7,785 nucleotides of DNA from Gammaproteobacteria bacterium (GCA_028282395.1 JANQHY010000125.1:1-7785); one strand, 5' to 3'. Positions 1-6,584 are shown, numbered from the stretch's first letter. Notes: generated from the letters alone by a model not told the origin. Numbers and translations are program-made.

Positions 1-162
1 GAATTTAGGATAATACCGCTTAAAATCACCTGCGCTTCTGCTTGCTAGAGAGCGATATTGATCTCTACAGGCAATTATGATAATTTAGCGGAGGAATTAA
101 GCCACACTCAAATAACATACTAAAGTGCTGAAATAAAAAGATAAATCTGTGAGGAAACATCA

Positions 163-1089
163 ATGAATATCGTACTTAGCAATTTAGTTCCTATTTTTCT
201 CTCTTTCCTCTTAGGGGTTAACCATCACTTTTTTATCAAAAAAGTAAACGCCCGCATTATTAATAAATTATCAAATATGTGCCTCTATCTTTTGCTAATC
301 TTCATGGGCATGACGATTGGATTATTACCTAATATCCTAACGAAAATATTTCAATTAGGCATCACTGCATTAGCTATTGCCATCATGACATCGCTCTGCA
401 TAGCAGTTACGCTAATCATCATTAATAGAAAAGTAACAAAACACGCTTTAAATAAAAAAGACGAAGAAAAGAACTTTAACATCATTGAATATATCAAAGA
501 TCCCATCATGCTAACAATGCTGGTTATTGCTGGCTTTTTCCTATCATACAATCGTGTAGTGCCAAACATCGATGATGATATAATTGTCTCAATTCTATTG
601 TATCTAATGATTTTTTTTATTGGCGTGAAATTTTCATTCTCTGGACTTAATTTAAAAAGAATCTTCTTTAATCGCAACTATTTAATTTTAACATCAGCTA
701 CTATTCTTTCATCATGTATTGGCGCCATTATTATCTCTTTCTTCATCCATCTTAATATAAAAAACTGCCTTGCCATCAGTTCAGGCTTTGGATGGTATAG
801 CCTTTCCGGCATTCTATTCACTAAGATGAACAATCCAATACTTGGCTCTATTGCATTTCTTTGTGATCTATTTCGTGAAATACTGGCACTAATGTTAATC
901 CCCACTTTGTCACGAATTGGTCATAGTCATGCAGCAATTGGTGTTGCCGGTGCCACTGCGATGGATGTAACACTTCCCGTCATAGAGAAACATTGTGGCA
1001 ATGAATATATTCCTATTGCTTTCGTCTCTGGAGGAATCATTACCACGTTAGTGCCATTCTTAATTCCTCTATTCTATTCCTTATCTTGA
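163..1089 (+). CDS. lysO: LysO-family lysine exporter (inner membrane)
   Basis: Probable inner-membrane exporter of L-lysine, and of the toxic analogue thialysine in E. coli, from the LysO/YbjE (DUF340) family. The 308 residues match the usual length of about 300 and are almost wholly hydrophobic, with about eight membrane segments (near 3-20, 34-56, 63-87, 113-130, 140-158, 174-196, 226-247, 283-304). The family signature SGFGWYSLSGIL lies at 207-218. Two intramembrane acidic residues that matter in E. coli LysO are present: E239 in DLFRE and D268 in GATAMD. GAGGAA at 151-156 gives a good ribosome site six bases before the ATG. It converges on cydX with a 45-base gap. In four 60-base stretches I counted, G+C is 23-37%, well below the neighbours, which may mean acquisition. 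I see no lysine riboswitch in the 162 bases upstream, and no other gene there. Family is secure; the substrate is inferred from it. Confidence 0.88.
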   Translation: MNIVLSNLVPIFLSFLLGVNHHFFIKKVNARIINKLSNMCLYLLLIFMGMTIGLLPNILTKIFQLGITALAIAIMTSLCIAVTLIIINRKVTKHALNKKDEEKNFNIIEYIKDPIMLTMLVIAGFFLSYNRVVPNIDDDIIVSILLYLMIFFIGVKFSFSGLNLKRIFFNRNYLILTSATILSSCIGAIIISFFIHLNIKNCLAISSGFGWYSLSGILFTKMNNPILGSIAFLCDLFREILALMLIPTLSRIGHSHAAIGVAGATAMDVTLPVIEKHCGNEYIPIAFVSGGIITTLVPFLIPLFYSLS

Positions 1090-1092
1090 CTA

Positions 1093-1109
1093 GCCACCAA
1101 TATGGTGAC
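1093..1109. terminator. Small hairpin between convergent lysO and cydX (weak terminator candidate)
   Basis: CACCA (1095-1099) pairs with TGGTG (1103-1107) over a 3-base loop, with one more G-C pair after a mismatch. It starts four bases after the lysO stop and lies 26 bases beyond the cydX stop on the other strand. There is no T-run on either side, so it is at best a weak two-way terminator. Confidence 0.22.
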
Positions 1110-1134
1110 AGCTCTCATAGACGATATGTTAAGA

Positions 1135-1242
1135 CTACTCATCATTGGCAGATTGGTCATCACGCATCTCTAACCACATTGCATTTAACACTGCAAATGC
1201 GCAAGCCAACCCAACACCTAGAACCCAGGAAAAATACCACAT
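1135..1242 (-). CDS. cydX: Cytochrome bd oxidase small subunit CydX
   Basis: A 35-residue single-helix membrane protein that stabilises the CydAB oxidase and its haems. It begins MWYFSWVLG and continues GLACAFAVLNAMWLE, matching E. coli CydX (37 residues, MWYFAWILG...LACSF...ALE) nearly position for position. The helix spans about residues 4-24 and is followed by a short acidic tail ending in SANDE. The start ATG has a strong upstream Shine-Dalgarno, GAGGTGAGAG, about five bases away. It is the last gene of the cyd operon, 24 bases after the cydB stop, the standard position for cydX. Being so short, it would be missed by gene callers with a 50-codon cut-off. No clear terminator follows it. 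Confidence 0.95.
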   Translation of the reverse strand: MWYFSWVLGVGLACAFAVLNAMWLEMRDDQSANDE

Positions 1243-1266
1243 AGCAACTCTCACCTCATCAGGTTA

Positions 1267-2406
1267 TTAATACATACTGCCCTTGTTTTCATCAATCAAA
1301 TCAAGCGTGACTTTACCGCGCAACACTCGATATACCCATGCTGTGTACAATAGAATAATCGGCATAAAAATAATCGTTGCAACCAACATAATTTCCAATG
1401 TTAATGCACTTGATGACGCATCCCAAACCAGCAAACTCGATGATGGTGTTGACGAAGAGGGCAACAAAAATGGAAATAGACTACATCCTGCTGTCGCAAT
1501 GATACCAAATATACTTAATGCCGTAGATATAAATGCCAACTTGCCACTACCTTTTGCTGACAGCAGAAAAGCGCCGATTGCACCAAGAAACCCTGCAACT
1601 GGCGCAATAATCATCCACGGATAAGTACGATAATTCAGTAACCAGGCACCTGCTTCACGCCCAATCGCCTTATGTAGAGGATTGGAGGGACCATCATGGG
1701 CAATATGACTTAAGATGACATATCCATTTATACCATAAGCCACCCAAACCCCTGCGACAGCAAATAGAATAATGGTTATTAAACTAAATATCCGCACCAC
1801 CTTTCCAGCACGGCGCTGCACCGCACCATTCGTTTTTACGACGAGGAATTGTCCACCATGCGTGACTAACATGCAGACACTCACCAAACCACATAACAAT
1901 GCAAAGGGGTTAAGCAGTTGCCAAAAACTGCCGGTATAGAATACTCGCAACGAATTATCAAAATGGAATGGTACCCCCTGAAGGACATTGCCCATTGCGA
2001 CACCAAAAATGAGTGGCGGAACAAAACTACCAATAAACAATAATCGATCCCAGCTGTTGCGCCAGCGTTGGCTCGATAATTTACTGCGATATTTAAATCC
2101 CACTGGACGTAGAATTAACGCGCCGAGAATAATAATCATCGCTAAATAGAAGCCAGAAAACGATGTTGCATACAGCAGTGGCCAGGCAGCGAAAATTGCG
2201 CCGCCTCCCAAAATAAACCAAACTTGGTTACCCTCCCAGGTTGGACCAATGGTATTAATCACAATCCGGCGCTCACTATCCTTGCGGGCAACAAAAAGCA
2301 GCAAGGTGCCAACACCAAAATCAAAACCATCCATGATGGCAAAACCAATTAGTAATACACCTAGCAATAACCACCAAATTAGTCGTAGTAACGCATAATC
2401 AAGCAT
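1267..2406 (-). CDS. cydB: Cytochrome bd ubiquinol oxidase subunit II
   Basis: Subunit II of the cytochrome bd quinol oxidase, an inner-membrane protein that pairs with CydA and provides much of the interface and proton path but binds no haem by itself in E. coli. It has 379 residues, the same length as E. coli CydB. Signatures are [20 protein letters not shown] at 11-30, [11 protein letters not shown] at 54-64, [10 protein letters not shown] near 101-110, [17 protein letters not shown] near 124-140, [18 protein letters not shown] and LYTAW close to the C-terminus. Position 58 is Glu where E. coli has Asp, a conservative change. Translation starts at an ATG preceded by TAGGAGAG, in which the first three bases are the cydA stop codon; the intergenic gap is 13 bases, so coupling to cydA is likely. 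Confidence 0.97.
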   Translation of the reverse strand: MLDYALLRLIWWLLLGVLLIGFAIMDGFDFGVGTLLLFVARKDSERRIVINTIGPTWEGNQVWFILGGGAIFAAWPLLYATSFSGFYLAMIIILGALILRPVGFKYRSKLSSQRWRNSWDRLLFIGSFVPPLIFGVAMGNVLQGVPFHFDNSLRVFYTGSFWQLLNPFALLCGLVSVCMLVTHGGQFLVVKTNGAVQRRAGKVVRIFSLITIILFAVAGVWVAYGINGYVILSHIAHDGPSNPLHKAIGREAGAWLLNYRTYPWMIIAPVAGFLGAIGAFLLSAKGSGKLAFISTALSIFGIIATAGCSLFPFLLPSSSTPSSSLLVWDASSSALTLEIMLVATIIFMPIILLYTAWVYRVLRGKVTLDLIDENKGSMY

Positions 2407-2419
2407 CGATCATTCTCTC

Positions 2420-3985
2420 CTATTTATCACTCTGCACCAAGTTATCACGCAATGTTTTATCGGTTGCCATACCATCAGGACCAAGACGTATGTATTTCAC
2501 CATCAGGTATAACTCTACAATCGCCAACACCGAATAAAACAGAATAAATCCACTGATTGAGATCAATAAACTATCAGCACTAAGGGATGAAGTGCCTAAA
2601 AATGTCGGCAGTTTTCCAGATACAACCCACGGTTGACGCCCATATTCGGCAACAAACCAGCCAACATCACACGCTATCCAAGGTAATGGTAAACTAAGCA
2701 GCGCCCACCATAAAAACCATTTTTTATTTAAGCGGCGCCGACACGATAAGTAGAAGCCAATACTAAACAGAGCAATAAACCACAACCCACAAAATACCAT
2801 GATACGGAATGTCCAGAACAGTGGTGCCACTTTTGGTACTGTATCTTTGGCTGCTTGATTGATTTGTGCTGGCGTTGCATCAACAACATTAGGGGTATAA
2901 CGTTTCAACAGCAGACCGTAACCTAAATCCTCTTTATATTGATTAAAGATTCCTTGCGCCGCTTGATCGGTTGGATTTGTCTCCAATGTCTGTAGTGCCC
3001 CATACGCCTTCATACCACGTTCAATACTCTGCTTGTTATGGGCAACTAGCTCGTTGATTCCAGGTAGTGGCCGGTTAATTGAGCGCGTAGTGATTAATCC
3101 TAATAGATAGGGAATCTTAATTGCTGCATGGGTGACCTGCTTCTCTTGATCGGGAATACCAAAAACCGTTAAGGGTGCAGGCGCCTTCTCTGTATGCCAC
3201 ATTGCTTCCATCGCAGCGATCTTCATATGCTGATGCTGACTGGCTAAATACCCACTCTCATCACCAAGCACCACGACTGAAAGTGCTGCAGCCAGGCCAA
3301 AAGAGGCCGCCACTGTCATCGAGCGTTGGGCAAAGGCAAGATTACGCCGCCGCAGCATGAAATAAGCACTGATCGCCATAACAAAAACTGCGCCAGTAAC
3401 ATACCCAGCGCTGATGGTATGAACAAATTTTGCCTGCGCTACCGGATTGAATAATACTGCAGCAAAATTAGAAACTTCCATACGCATGGTATTAAAATCA
3501 AAATAGGCGCCCACAGGGTTCTGCATCCAACCATTGGCAATAAGGATCCATAATGCTGATAGGTTAGTTCCTAGTGCTAGCAAACAGGTAACAATCCAGT
3601 GCTGGACTTTAGAGAGGCGTTTCCAACCAAAGAAGAACATCCCAACAAACGTCGCCTCGAGAAAGAATGCCATTAACCCTTCAATTGCCAGTGGTGCACC
3701 AAAAATGTCGCCAACATATTGCGAATAGTAGGCCCAATTAGTACCAAATTGGAATTCCATTGTGATACCGGTGGCAACTCCCATGACAAAGTTAATACCA
3801 AATAGCACCCCCCAGTACTTAACCATCTGGCGCCAAATTTCTCGCCCAGTCATGACATAAACTGTCTCCATCACCGCCAATAGGACTGAGAGCCCCAAGG
3901 TTAATGGAACAAAAATAAAGTGGTAGAGCGCTGTCAGCGCAAACTGTAATCGCGATAGATCAGCGACATGTTCAGTTGGAAACAT
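2420..3985 (-). CDS. cydA: Cytochrome bd ubiquinol oxidase subunit I
   Basis: Catalytic subunit of the cytochrome bd quinol oxidase, which oxidises quinol and reduces O2 to water at haems b558, b595 and d. It has 521 residues against 522 in E. coli. Aligning with E. coli (offset +3 through most of the protein), the key residues are all present: H22 (E. coli H19), H189 (H186) and M396 (M393) as haem ligands, E102 and E110 (E99, E107) in the acidic path, K255 and E260 (K252, E257) at the quinol site, and E447/R450 in AEYGRQPW. The stretch between helices 6 and 7 (about 255-389) includes GYGLLLKRYTPNV and is full length, so this is the long Q-loop form. The ATG lies inside cydP; AAGGA eight bases upstream is its ribosome site. 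Confidence 0.98.
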   Translation of the reverse strand: MFPTEHVADLSRLQFALTALYHFIFVPLTLGLSVLLAVMETVYVMTGREIWRQMVKYWGVLFGINFVMGVATGITMEFQFGTNWAYYSQYVGDIFGAPLAIEGLMAFFLEATFVGMFFFGWKRLSKVQHWIVTCLLALGTNLSALWILIANGWMQNPVGAYFDFNTMRMEVSNFAAVLFNPVAQAKFVHTISAGYVTGAVFVMAISAYFMLRRRNLAFAQRSMTVAASFGLAAALSVVVLGDESGYLASQHQHMKIAAMEAMWHTEKAPAPLTVFGIPDQEKQVTHAAIKIPYLLGLITTRSINRPLPGINELVAHNKQSIERGMKAYGALQTLETNPTDQAAQGIFNQYKEDLGYGLLLKRYTPNVVDATPAQINQAAKDTVPKVAPLFWTFRIMVFCGLWFIALFSIGFYLSCRRRLNKKWFLWWALLSLPLPWIACDVGWFVAEYGRQPWVVSGKLPTFLGTSSLSADSLLISISGFILFYSVLAIVELYLMVKYIRLGPDGMATDKTLRDNLVQSDK

Positions 3986-4166
3986 CGGTTTTATCCTTTA
4001 CTGCGTGAAGGCCAAAAAAGTGCTGAGCCAGTGCGGCTTTTTGAATCTGCTTAACAACAGGATGAGAAAAGCAAAGAGACCATAAAATGTACAGAAGCAG
4101 CAATTTAACGATCAAAATTATGCTAATCTCACGGCCAAGCTTGTTTTTCTTTACTTTTTTTGCCAT
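3972..4166 (-). CDS. cydP: CydP-type putative small subunit of cytochrome bd oxidase
   Basis: Small membrane protein of 64 residues, very likely the CydP family, annotated in other beta- and gammaproteobacteria as a putative small oxidase subunit encoded directly before cydA. It has a lysine-rich start (MAKKVKKNK), then GREISIILIVKLLLLYILWS forming one helix (about 13-33), then SHP and a soluble tail. The reading frame overlaps cydA by 14 bases, ATGTTTCCAACTGA, in a different frame, which indicates tight translational coupling. I chose the ATG at 4166 because it puts the basic residues directly before the helix. A GTG at 4202 would add 12 residues. Neither start has a strong Shine-Dalgarno. 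The role is inferred from position and the basic-helix-HP pattern; a biochemical function is not visible. Confidence 0.72.
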   Translation of the reverse strand: MAKKVKKNKLGREISIILIVKLLLLYILWSLCFSHPVVKQIQKAALAQHFFGLHAVKDKTDVSN

Positions 4167-4216
4167 CAGTTTAACTTGTTGTAATAAAATTGCACAAAGC
4201 ACTATTTGTTGGTTGT

Positions 4217-4245
4217 AGTATATGCCTCATTACAGCAAATTTAAA
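4217..4245 (-). promoter_or_regulatory. Candidate sigma70 promoter of the cydPABX operon
   Basis: Read on the minus strand, TATACT (4217-4222) is one base from the -10 consensus. It is preceded at a 17-base spacing by TTTAAA (4240-4245), a 4/6 match to the -35. Transcription would start near 4210, leaving a leader of about 44 bases before the cydP ATG. It is the best-scoring site I see upstream of the operon. No FNR-type TTGATnnnnATCAA site is visible. Confidence 0.45.
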
Positions 4246-4477
4246 TACATTTATTCAATTCTTCTTACACACTGCAGCAATCAGAGGTTATTGGAAAGTT
4301 CAGAAAGTGCGCAAATCAATGCAATATTAAAGAATATCCCAATCTTTTCAACTATCTTCACTCCTCTCTGCCACTTTCTGTGAGCATTGTTGAAGAACTC
4401 ACAAAGTACGTGGATTAGCGCATTGCGGGCGCAGCGAAGATCTAGCACTGAAGCTACTATCGACACTTTTGCTTGGA

Positions 4478-4560
4478 TCCCGCGGACAAGCCGCGGGACG
4501 ACGGTGTTGGGCGTCGCGGGACGACGATTTTCGGTGTCGCGGGACGAAAGAGCTCATTTG
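4478..4560. repeat. REP-like palindrome followed by three 23-base tandem repeats
   Basis: A perfect 8-base inverted repeat, TCCCGCGG (4478-4485) and CCGCGGGA (4491-4498), encloses a 5-base loop. The right arm begins a tandem array: CGCGGGACGACG at 4492-4503 and 4515-4526, then CGCGGGACGAAA at 4538-4549, at exactly 23-base spacing. The first two full units agree at 19 of 23 positions by my count; the third has drifted after its GC-rich core. There is no U-run on either side, so it is not an intrinsic terminator. It resembles dispersed extragenic palindromic repeats of proteobacteria. It is far more GC-rich than the flanks and ends right at the -35 of the next gene. Confidence 0.8.
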
Positions 4561-4587
4561 GTAAATGGCTGGCATCTATCCTATAAT
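4558..4587 (+). promoter_or_regulatory. Sigma70 promoter of the DUF6159 gene
   Basis: A perfect -10, TATAAT (4582-4587), lies 18 bases after TTGGTA (4558-4563), a 4/6 match to the -35. Start of transcription would be near 4594, giving a leader of about 20 bases that just holds the ribosome site TAGGAG (4601-4606). The -35 overlaps the degenerate tail of the third tandem-repeat unit. Confidence 0.55.
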
Positions 4588-4613
4588 AATTTTATCAAAA
4601 TAGGAGTAAAATA

Positions 4614-5507
4614 ATGGCAGTAATAGAGAAAAAACCGGTGCAACAACCAAGATCGAGAAGACCATTTGCACGTAGCTGGGAACTGCTTAAAGAGAGCTAC
4701 CGCTTCCTTAATGAGAATAAAGATCTGTTGATCCTCCCTATCATCAGTTTACTCGCCACATTTACCCTACTTGCTCTGATGCTTGCTGCCGGCGTCACTG
4801 ATGCCTTGACTATCCAACCGATACATATGGCATTTATTGTTGGGATTATTATTTTTATCGTTGGCTACTTTATCTTAAGTTTCGTTGTCCTGCTACTTAA
4901 CTCAGCGCTAATCGCCTGTGCAGCAGCACGGCTGCAAGGTCAGTCACTCTCTATTCGTGGCGGCATCACCGAAGCACTTAAACATATTAAATCACTGCTG
5001 CTGTGGTGCTTGATCAGTGTCAGCATTGGCCAACTGATCTCTTTCCTTGAAAGCTCCCATAGAGTAATCGGGCGAGTCGTTGCTATGGTTATTGGCTTCG
5101 CCTGGGTATTATGCACCTACTTTGTTGTTCCAATGTTGATCCTCGATGATCTTTCCCCCGTTGCTGCAATAAAAAAGAGTGCGCACATTTTCGGCAAAAA
5201 GTGGCGTGGCATTGTTAGTGCAACAGCGCTATTGGGACTGATATTTTTTGTGCTTCTTGGCCTGTGGATGCTGGCATTAGTTCATCTGCCAACTCAGAAG
5301 ACATTGCTGCTAGAAATTGGTCTACCACTACTGATACTTTTTTTCATTACTATGAGTGTTGTTGGTTCGGCCCTAAACGCCATTGTACGCAGTGCACTCT
5401 ATTTAAAAATGGTAAAAAACGTCACGCCGCAGAATTTTGACCATGCCTTACTCGATAAAATGCTTATCCCAGCACGCGGCCAGTCACCCTTTATCAAGCG
5501 CAATTGA
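4614..5507 (+). CDS. DUF6159-type integral membrane protein of unknown function
   Basis: A 297-residue polytopic membrane protein. A basic cytoplasmic start contains the conserved FARSWELLKESYRFLNENKD (18-37), followed by about six membrane segments (near 37-60, 72-100, 125-142, 152-178, 200-222, 231-257). Between the fourth and fifth lies VVPMLILDDLSPVAAIKKSA (171-190), then HIFGKKWRG. The combination of SW..L..SY/W..L..NKDLL at the start and a LDDLSPVxAIKKS loop is what I associate with the DUF6159 family, for which no function is known to me. TAGGAG seven bases before the ATG is a good ribosome site, and a TATAAT promoter lies just upstream. It stands alone, divergent from cydP and convergent with the lipoprotein gene with only seven bases between stops. 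Confidence 0.8.
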   Translation: MAVIEKKPVQQPRSRRPFARSWELLKESYRFLNENKDLLILPIISLLATFTLLALMLAAGVTDALTIQPIHMAFIVGIIIFIVGYFILSFVVLLLNSALIACAAARLQGQSLSIRGGITEALKHIKSLLLWCLISVSIGQLISFLESSHRVIGRVVAMVIGFAWVLCTYFVVPMLILDDLSPVAAIKKSAHIFGKKWRGIVSATALLGLIFFVLLGLWMLALVHLPTQKTLLLEIGLPLLILFFITMSVVGSALNAIVRSALYLKMVKNVTPQNFDHALLDKMLIPARGQSPFIKRN

Positions 5508-5514
5508 CTCAAAA

Positions 5515-6351
5515 TTAGCCACAATGGGAGGTGGTGCAAACACCATTTTTGGTTGCATCAATGGCTTTCTGCAGATGCGGCTGCTGATAAAAACCGGGAA
5601 TAAATGAAACTGGCGCATAATGGTTATGGGTATCGGTTGGCCCGACAATTGTCACTGGCGTTGCTAGTTGACCAATTGTTGGCACCAATAGCTCTGATGC
5701 CAATTGTCGATTCGCTTGTAACATCTCATTATACTGCGGTTGCTGTGACAACTGAAACAGCTCTGCACTATCATAACCCGCCGCCTTCGCCACTTGCGGT
5801 AGTGTATGGGCGCCAAAAGGTAGTGGCGATTGCATTAATAGCTCATGAAAATGGACAAATTTAGTAGGATCCAGCTTCTCTGCTGCTAAAGCACTTTTTG
5901 CTGCCAATACTGAGTAGCGACCCATAAATGGTAATTGACGTAATACGACGCGCAGATCGGGGTTCTTTTTGGTTAAGGCAATAATGGTTGGCGCCATATT
6001 GCGACAATGATGGCACTGGTAATCATAAAACTCTACCAATGTCACAGCACCATTAGGATTACCAATAACAATTGCATCTTGTTCACTAAATAGCTGTGTC
6101 ATATTTTTGCGAATCAATTTATTCGCTTTAACCATCATCGCAGACATTTGCGTGTTAGGTTGAGTTGAGGCCTTTTCTGCATTCGCCCCGGCTGGCGCTG
6201 TTTTTGCCACAACGTTGGTAGCTGATTGCTGACTAGCGCTAGATTTATTGGTTTTGTCGCCCTGGTGGCAACCACTAAGGAATATGACAAGAAAAATCAT
6301 TCCCCACTTTCGTGGGGAATGACCGCTAAAGTAAGAGATTACTCTTTTCAA
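5515..6351 (-). CDS. DsbA/Com1-like thiol-disulfide oxidoreductase lipoprotein
   Basis: Probable periplasm-facing, lipid-anchored thiol:disulfide oxidoreductase. Of 278 residues, 1-27 form a lipoprotein signal with h-region MIFLVIFLSG and lipobox LSGC (C28); His at +2 favours the outer membrane. A low-complexity Ser/Ala/Thr linker (about 31-65) and a helix (68-90) follow. The thioredoxin-fold domain starts at VIGNPNGAVTLVEFYDYQ, has active site CHHC at 113-116, and the cis-proline in LATPVTIVG (T231-P232). FIPGFYQQPHLQKAID near the end is Com1-like. An extra cysteine pair, C272 and C277, lies at the C-terminus, just before the last residue. The start is uncertain: the TTG at 6351 has no nearby Shine-Dalgarno, and ATG at 6300 would give a signal without basic residues. 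It follows the DUF378 gene by 20 bases. Family is secure; oxidase versus isomerase role is not decidable here. Confidence 0.85.
   Translation of the reverse strand: MKRVISYFSGHSPRKWGMIFLVIFLSGCHQGDKTNKSSASQQSATNVVAKTAPAGANAEKASTQPNTQMSAMMVKANKLIRKNMTQLFSEQDAIVIGNPNGAVTLVEFYDYQCHHCRNMAPTIIALTKKNPDLRVVLRQLPFMGRYSVLAAKSALAAEKLDPTKFVHFHELLMQSPLPFGAHTLPQVAKAAGYDSAELFQLSQQPQYNEMLQANRQLASELLVPTIGQLATPVTIVGPTDTHNHYAPVSFIPGFYQQPHLQKAIDATKNGVCTTSHCG
5532..5550 (+). terminator. Weak intrinsic terminator candidate after the DUF6159 gene
   Basis: TGGTG (5532-5536) pairs with CACCA (5541-5545) over a CAAA loop, followed directly by five T (5546-5550). It starts 24 bases after the stop codon and lies inside the last codons of the convergent lipoprotein gene. 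The stem is only 5 base pairs (6 with a G-T wobble), so termination may be partial. Confidence 0.35.
6289..6322 (-). terminator. Terminator-shaped hairpin inside the signal-peptide codons
   Basis: On the minus strand a perfect 11-base stem, TCATTCCCCAC and GTGGGGAATGA (6322-6297), closes a GAAA tetraloop and is followed at once by TTTTTCTT (6296-6289). This is the textbook shape of an intrinsic terminator. It lies 50 bases after the DUF378 stop codon, so it could end that transcript. It also spans codons 10-19 of the lipoprotein ORF, so it could act as an attenuator for that gene. Alternatively it is one copy of a dispersed palindromic repeat that happens to be coding. Confidence 0.6.
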
Positions 6352-6371
6352 AAAAATAGAAAAGATCGCTC

Positions 6372-6584
6372 TTAACCTCCACTTTTAAACGACATGTTCT
6401 TGGCTGTCACTAATGAGATTAGTGCGGCTACACCAACAACAATGTAAACGATTTTAGCCAATATAGGTAAGTTTGCCATGGTAGCAACTTTCTGGACTAG
6501 GTCCATATTAAGAATACCCACTGCACCCCAATTTAGGCCACCAATAACAATTAACAGCCATGCAATCCACTGTATCGCTTTCAT
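6372..6584 (-). CDS. DUF378 family small membrane protein
   Basis: A 70-residue inner-membrane protein with two helices (about 4-27 and 42-62). The first carries the family hallmark GGLNWGAVGILNMDLV at 15-30, and the second reads IVYIVVGVAALISLV. Length and motif match DUF378 proteins (YuzA-like), for which no function is established. AGGAGAG about four bases before the ATG is a strong ribosome site. It is the first gene of a minus-strand pair with the DsbA/Com1-like lipoprotein, and its last codons contain GGAGG (6380-6376), which could serve the downstream gene. It is divergent from the HD-domain gene across 263 bases. Confidence 0.9.
   Translation of the reverse strand: MKAIQWIAWLLIVIGGLNWGAVGILNMDLVQKVATMANLPILAKIVYIVVGVAALISLVTAKNMSFKSGG

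Larger units (their letters stand above)
4167..4613. other. Gene-free region between divergent cydP and DUF6159 genes
   Basis: About 447 bases with no gene I can support. From left to right it holds the cydP leader and candidate cyd promoter (to about 4245), a stretch from 4246 to 4470 with nothing recognisable, the palindrome-plus-tandem-repeat block (4478-4560), and the rightward promoter with the ribosome site of the next gene (4558-4613). A 9-base inverted repeat, CAGAAAGTG (4301-4309) and CACTTTCTG (4372-4380), spans 62 bases. The 4382-4470 stretch is rather GC-rich next to the AT-rich part before it, which suggests a composite of inserted repeat debris. Confidence 0.6.

Noticed and set aside
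1..162. Lysine riboswitch or a short upstream gene before lysO
   Set aside because: No L-box core motifs are visible. A short inverted repeat (TAGAGA 46-51, TCTCTA 62-67) and an open 15-codon tail ending at 48 are too little to support a call.
1283..1624. A 113-codon plus-strand frame inside cydB
   Set aside because: Lies antisense to a well conserved gene and has no family resemblance; a shadow frame. The same applies to the frames opposite cydA, the lipoprotein and lysO.
4301..4380. Inverted repeat CAGAAAGTG / CACTTTCTG as insertion-element ends
   Set aside because: Only nine bases, 62 bases apart, no transposase between and no flanking target duplication seen.
4281..4466. A 61-codon minus-strand frame (GTG start) in the gene-free region upstream of cydP
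   Set aside because: No good ribosome site, no recognised family, starts next to the repeat block and its composition changes midway. More likely chance or decayed sequence.
4478..4560. CRISPR array
   Set aside because: Only three 23-base units with no separate spacers; the period is the repeat itself and the third unit is degenerate.
4387..4614. A 75-codon plus-strand frame running through the palindrome and tandem repeats
   Set aside because: Its sequence comes from the repeat units and it overlaps the promoter and ribosome site of the DUF6159 gene.
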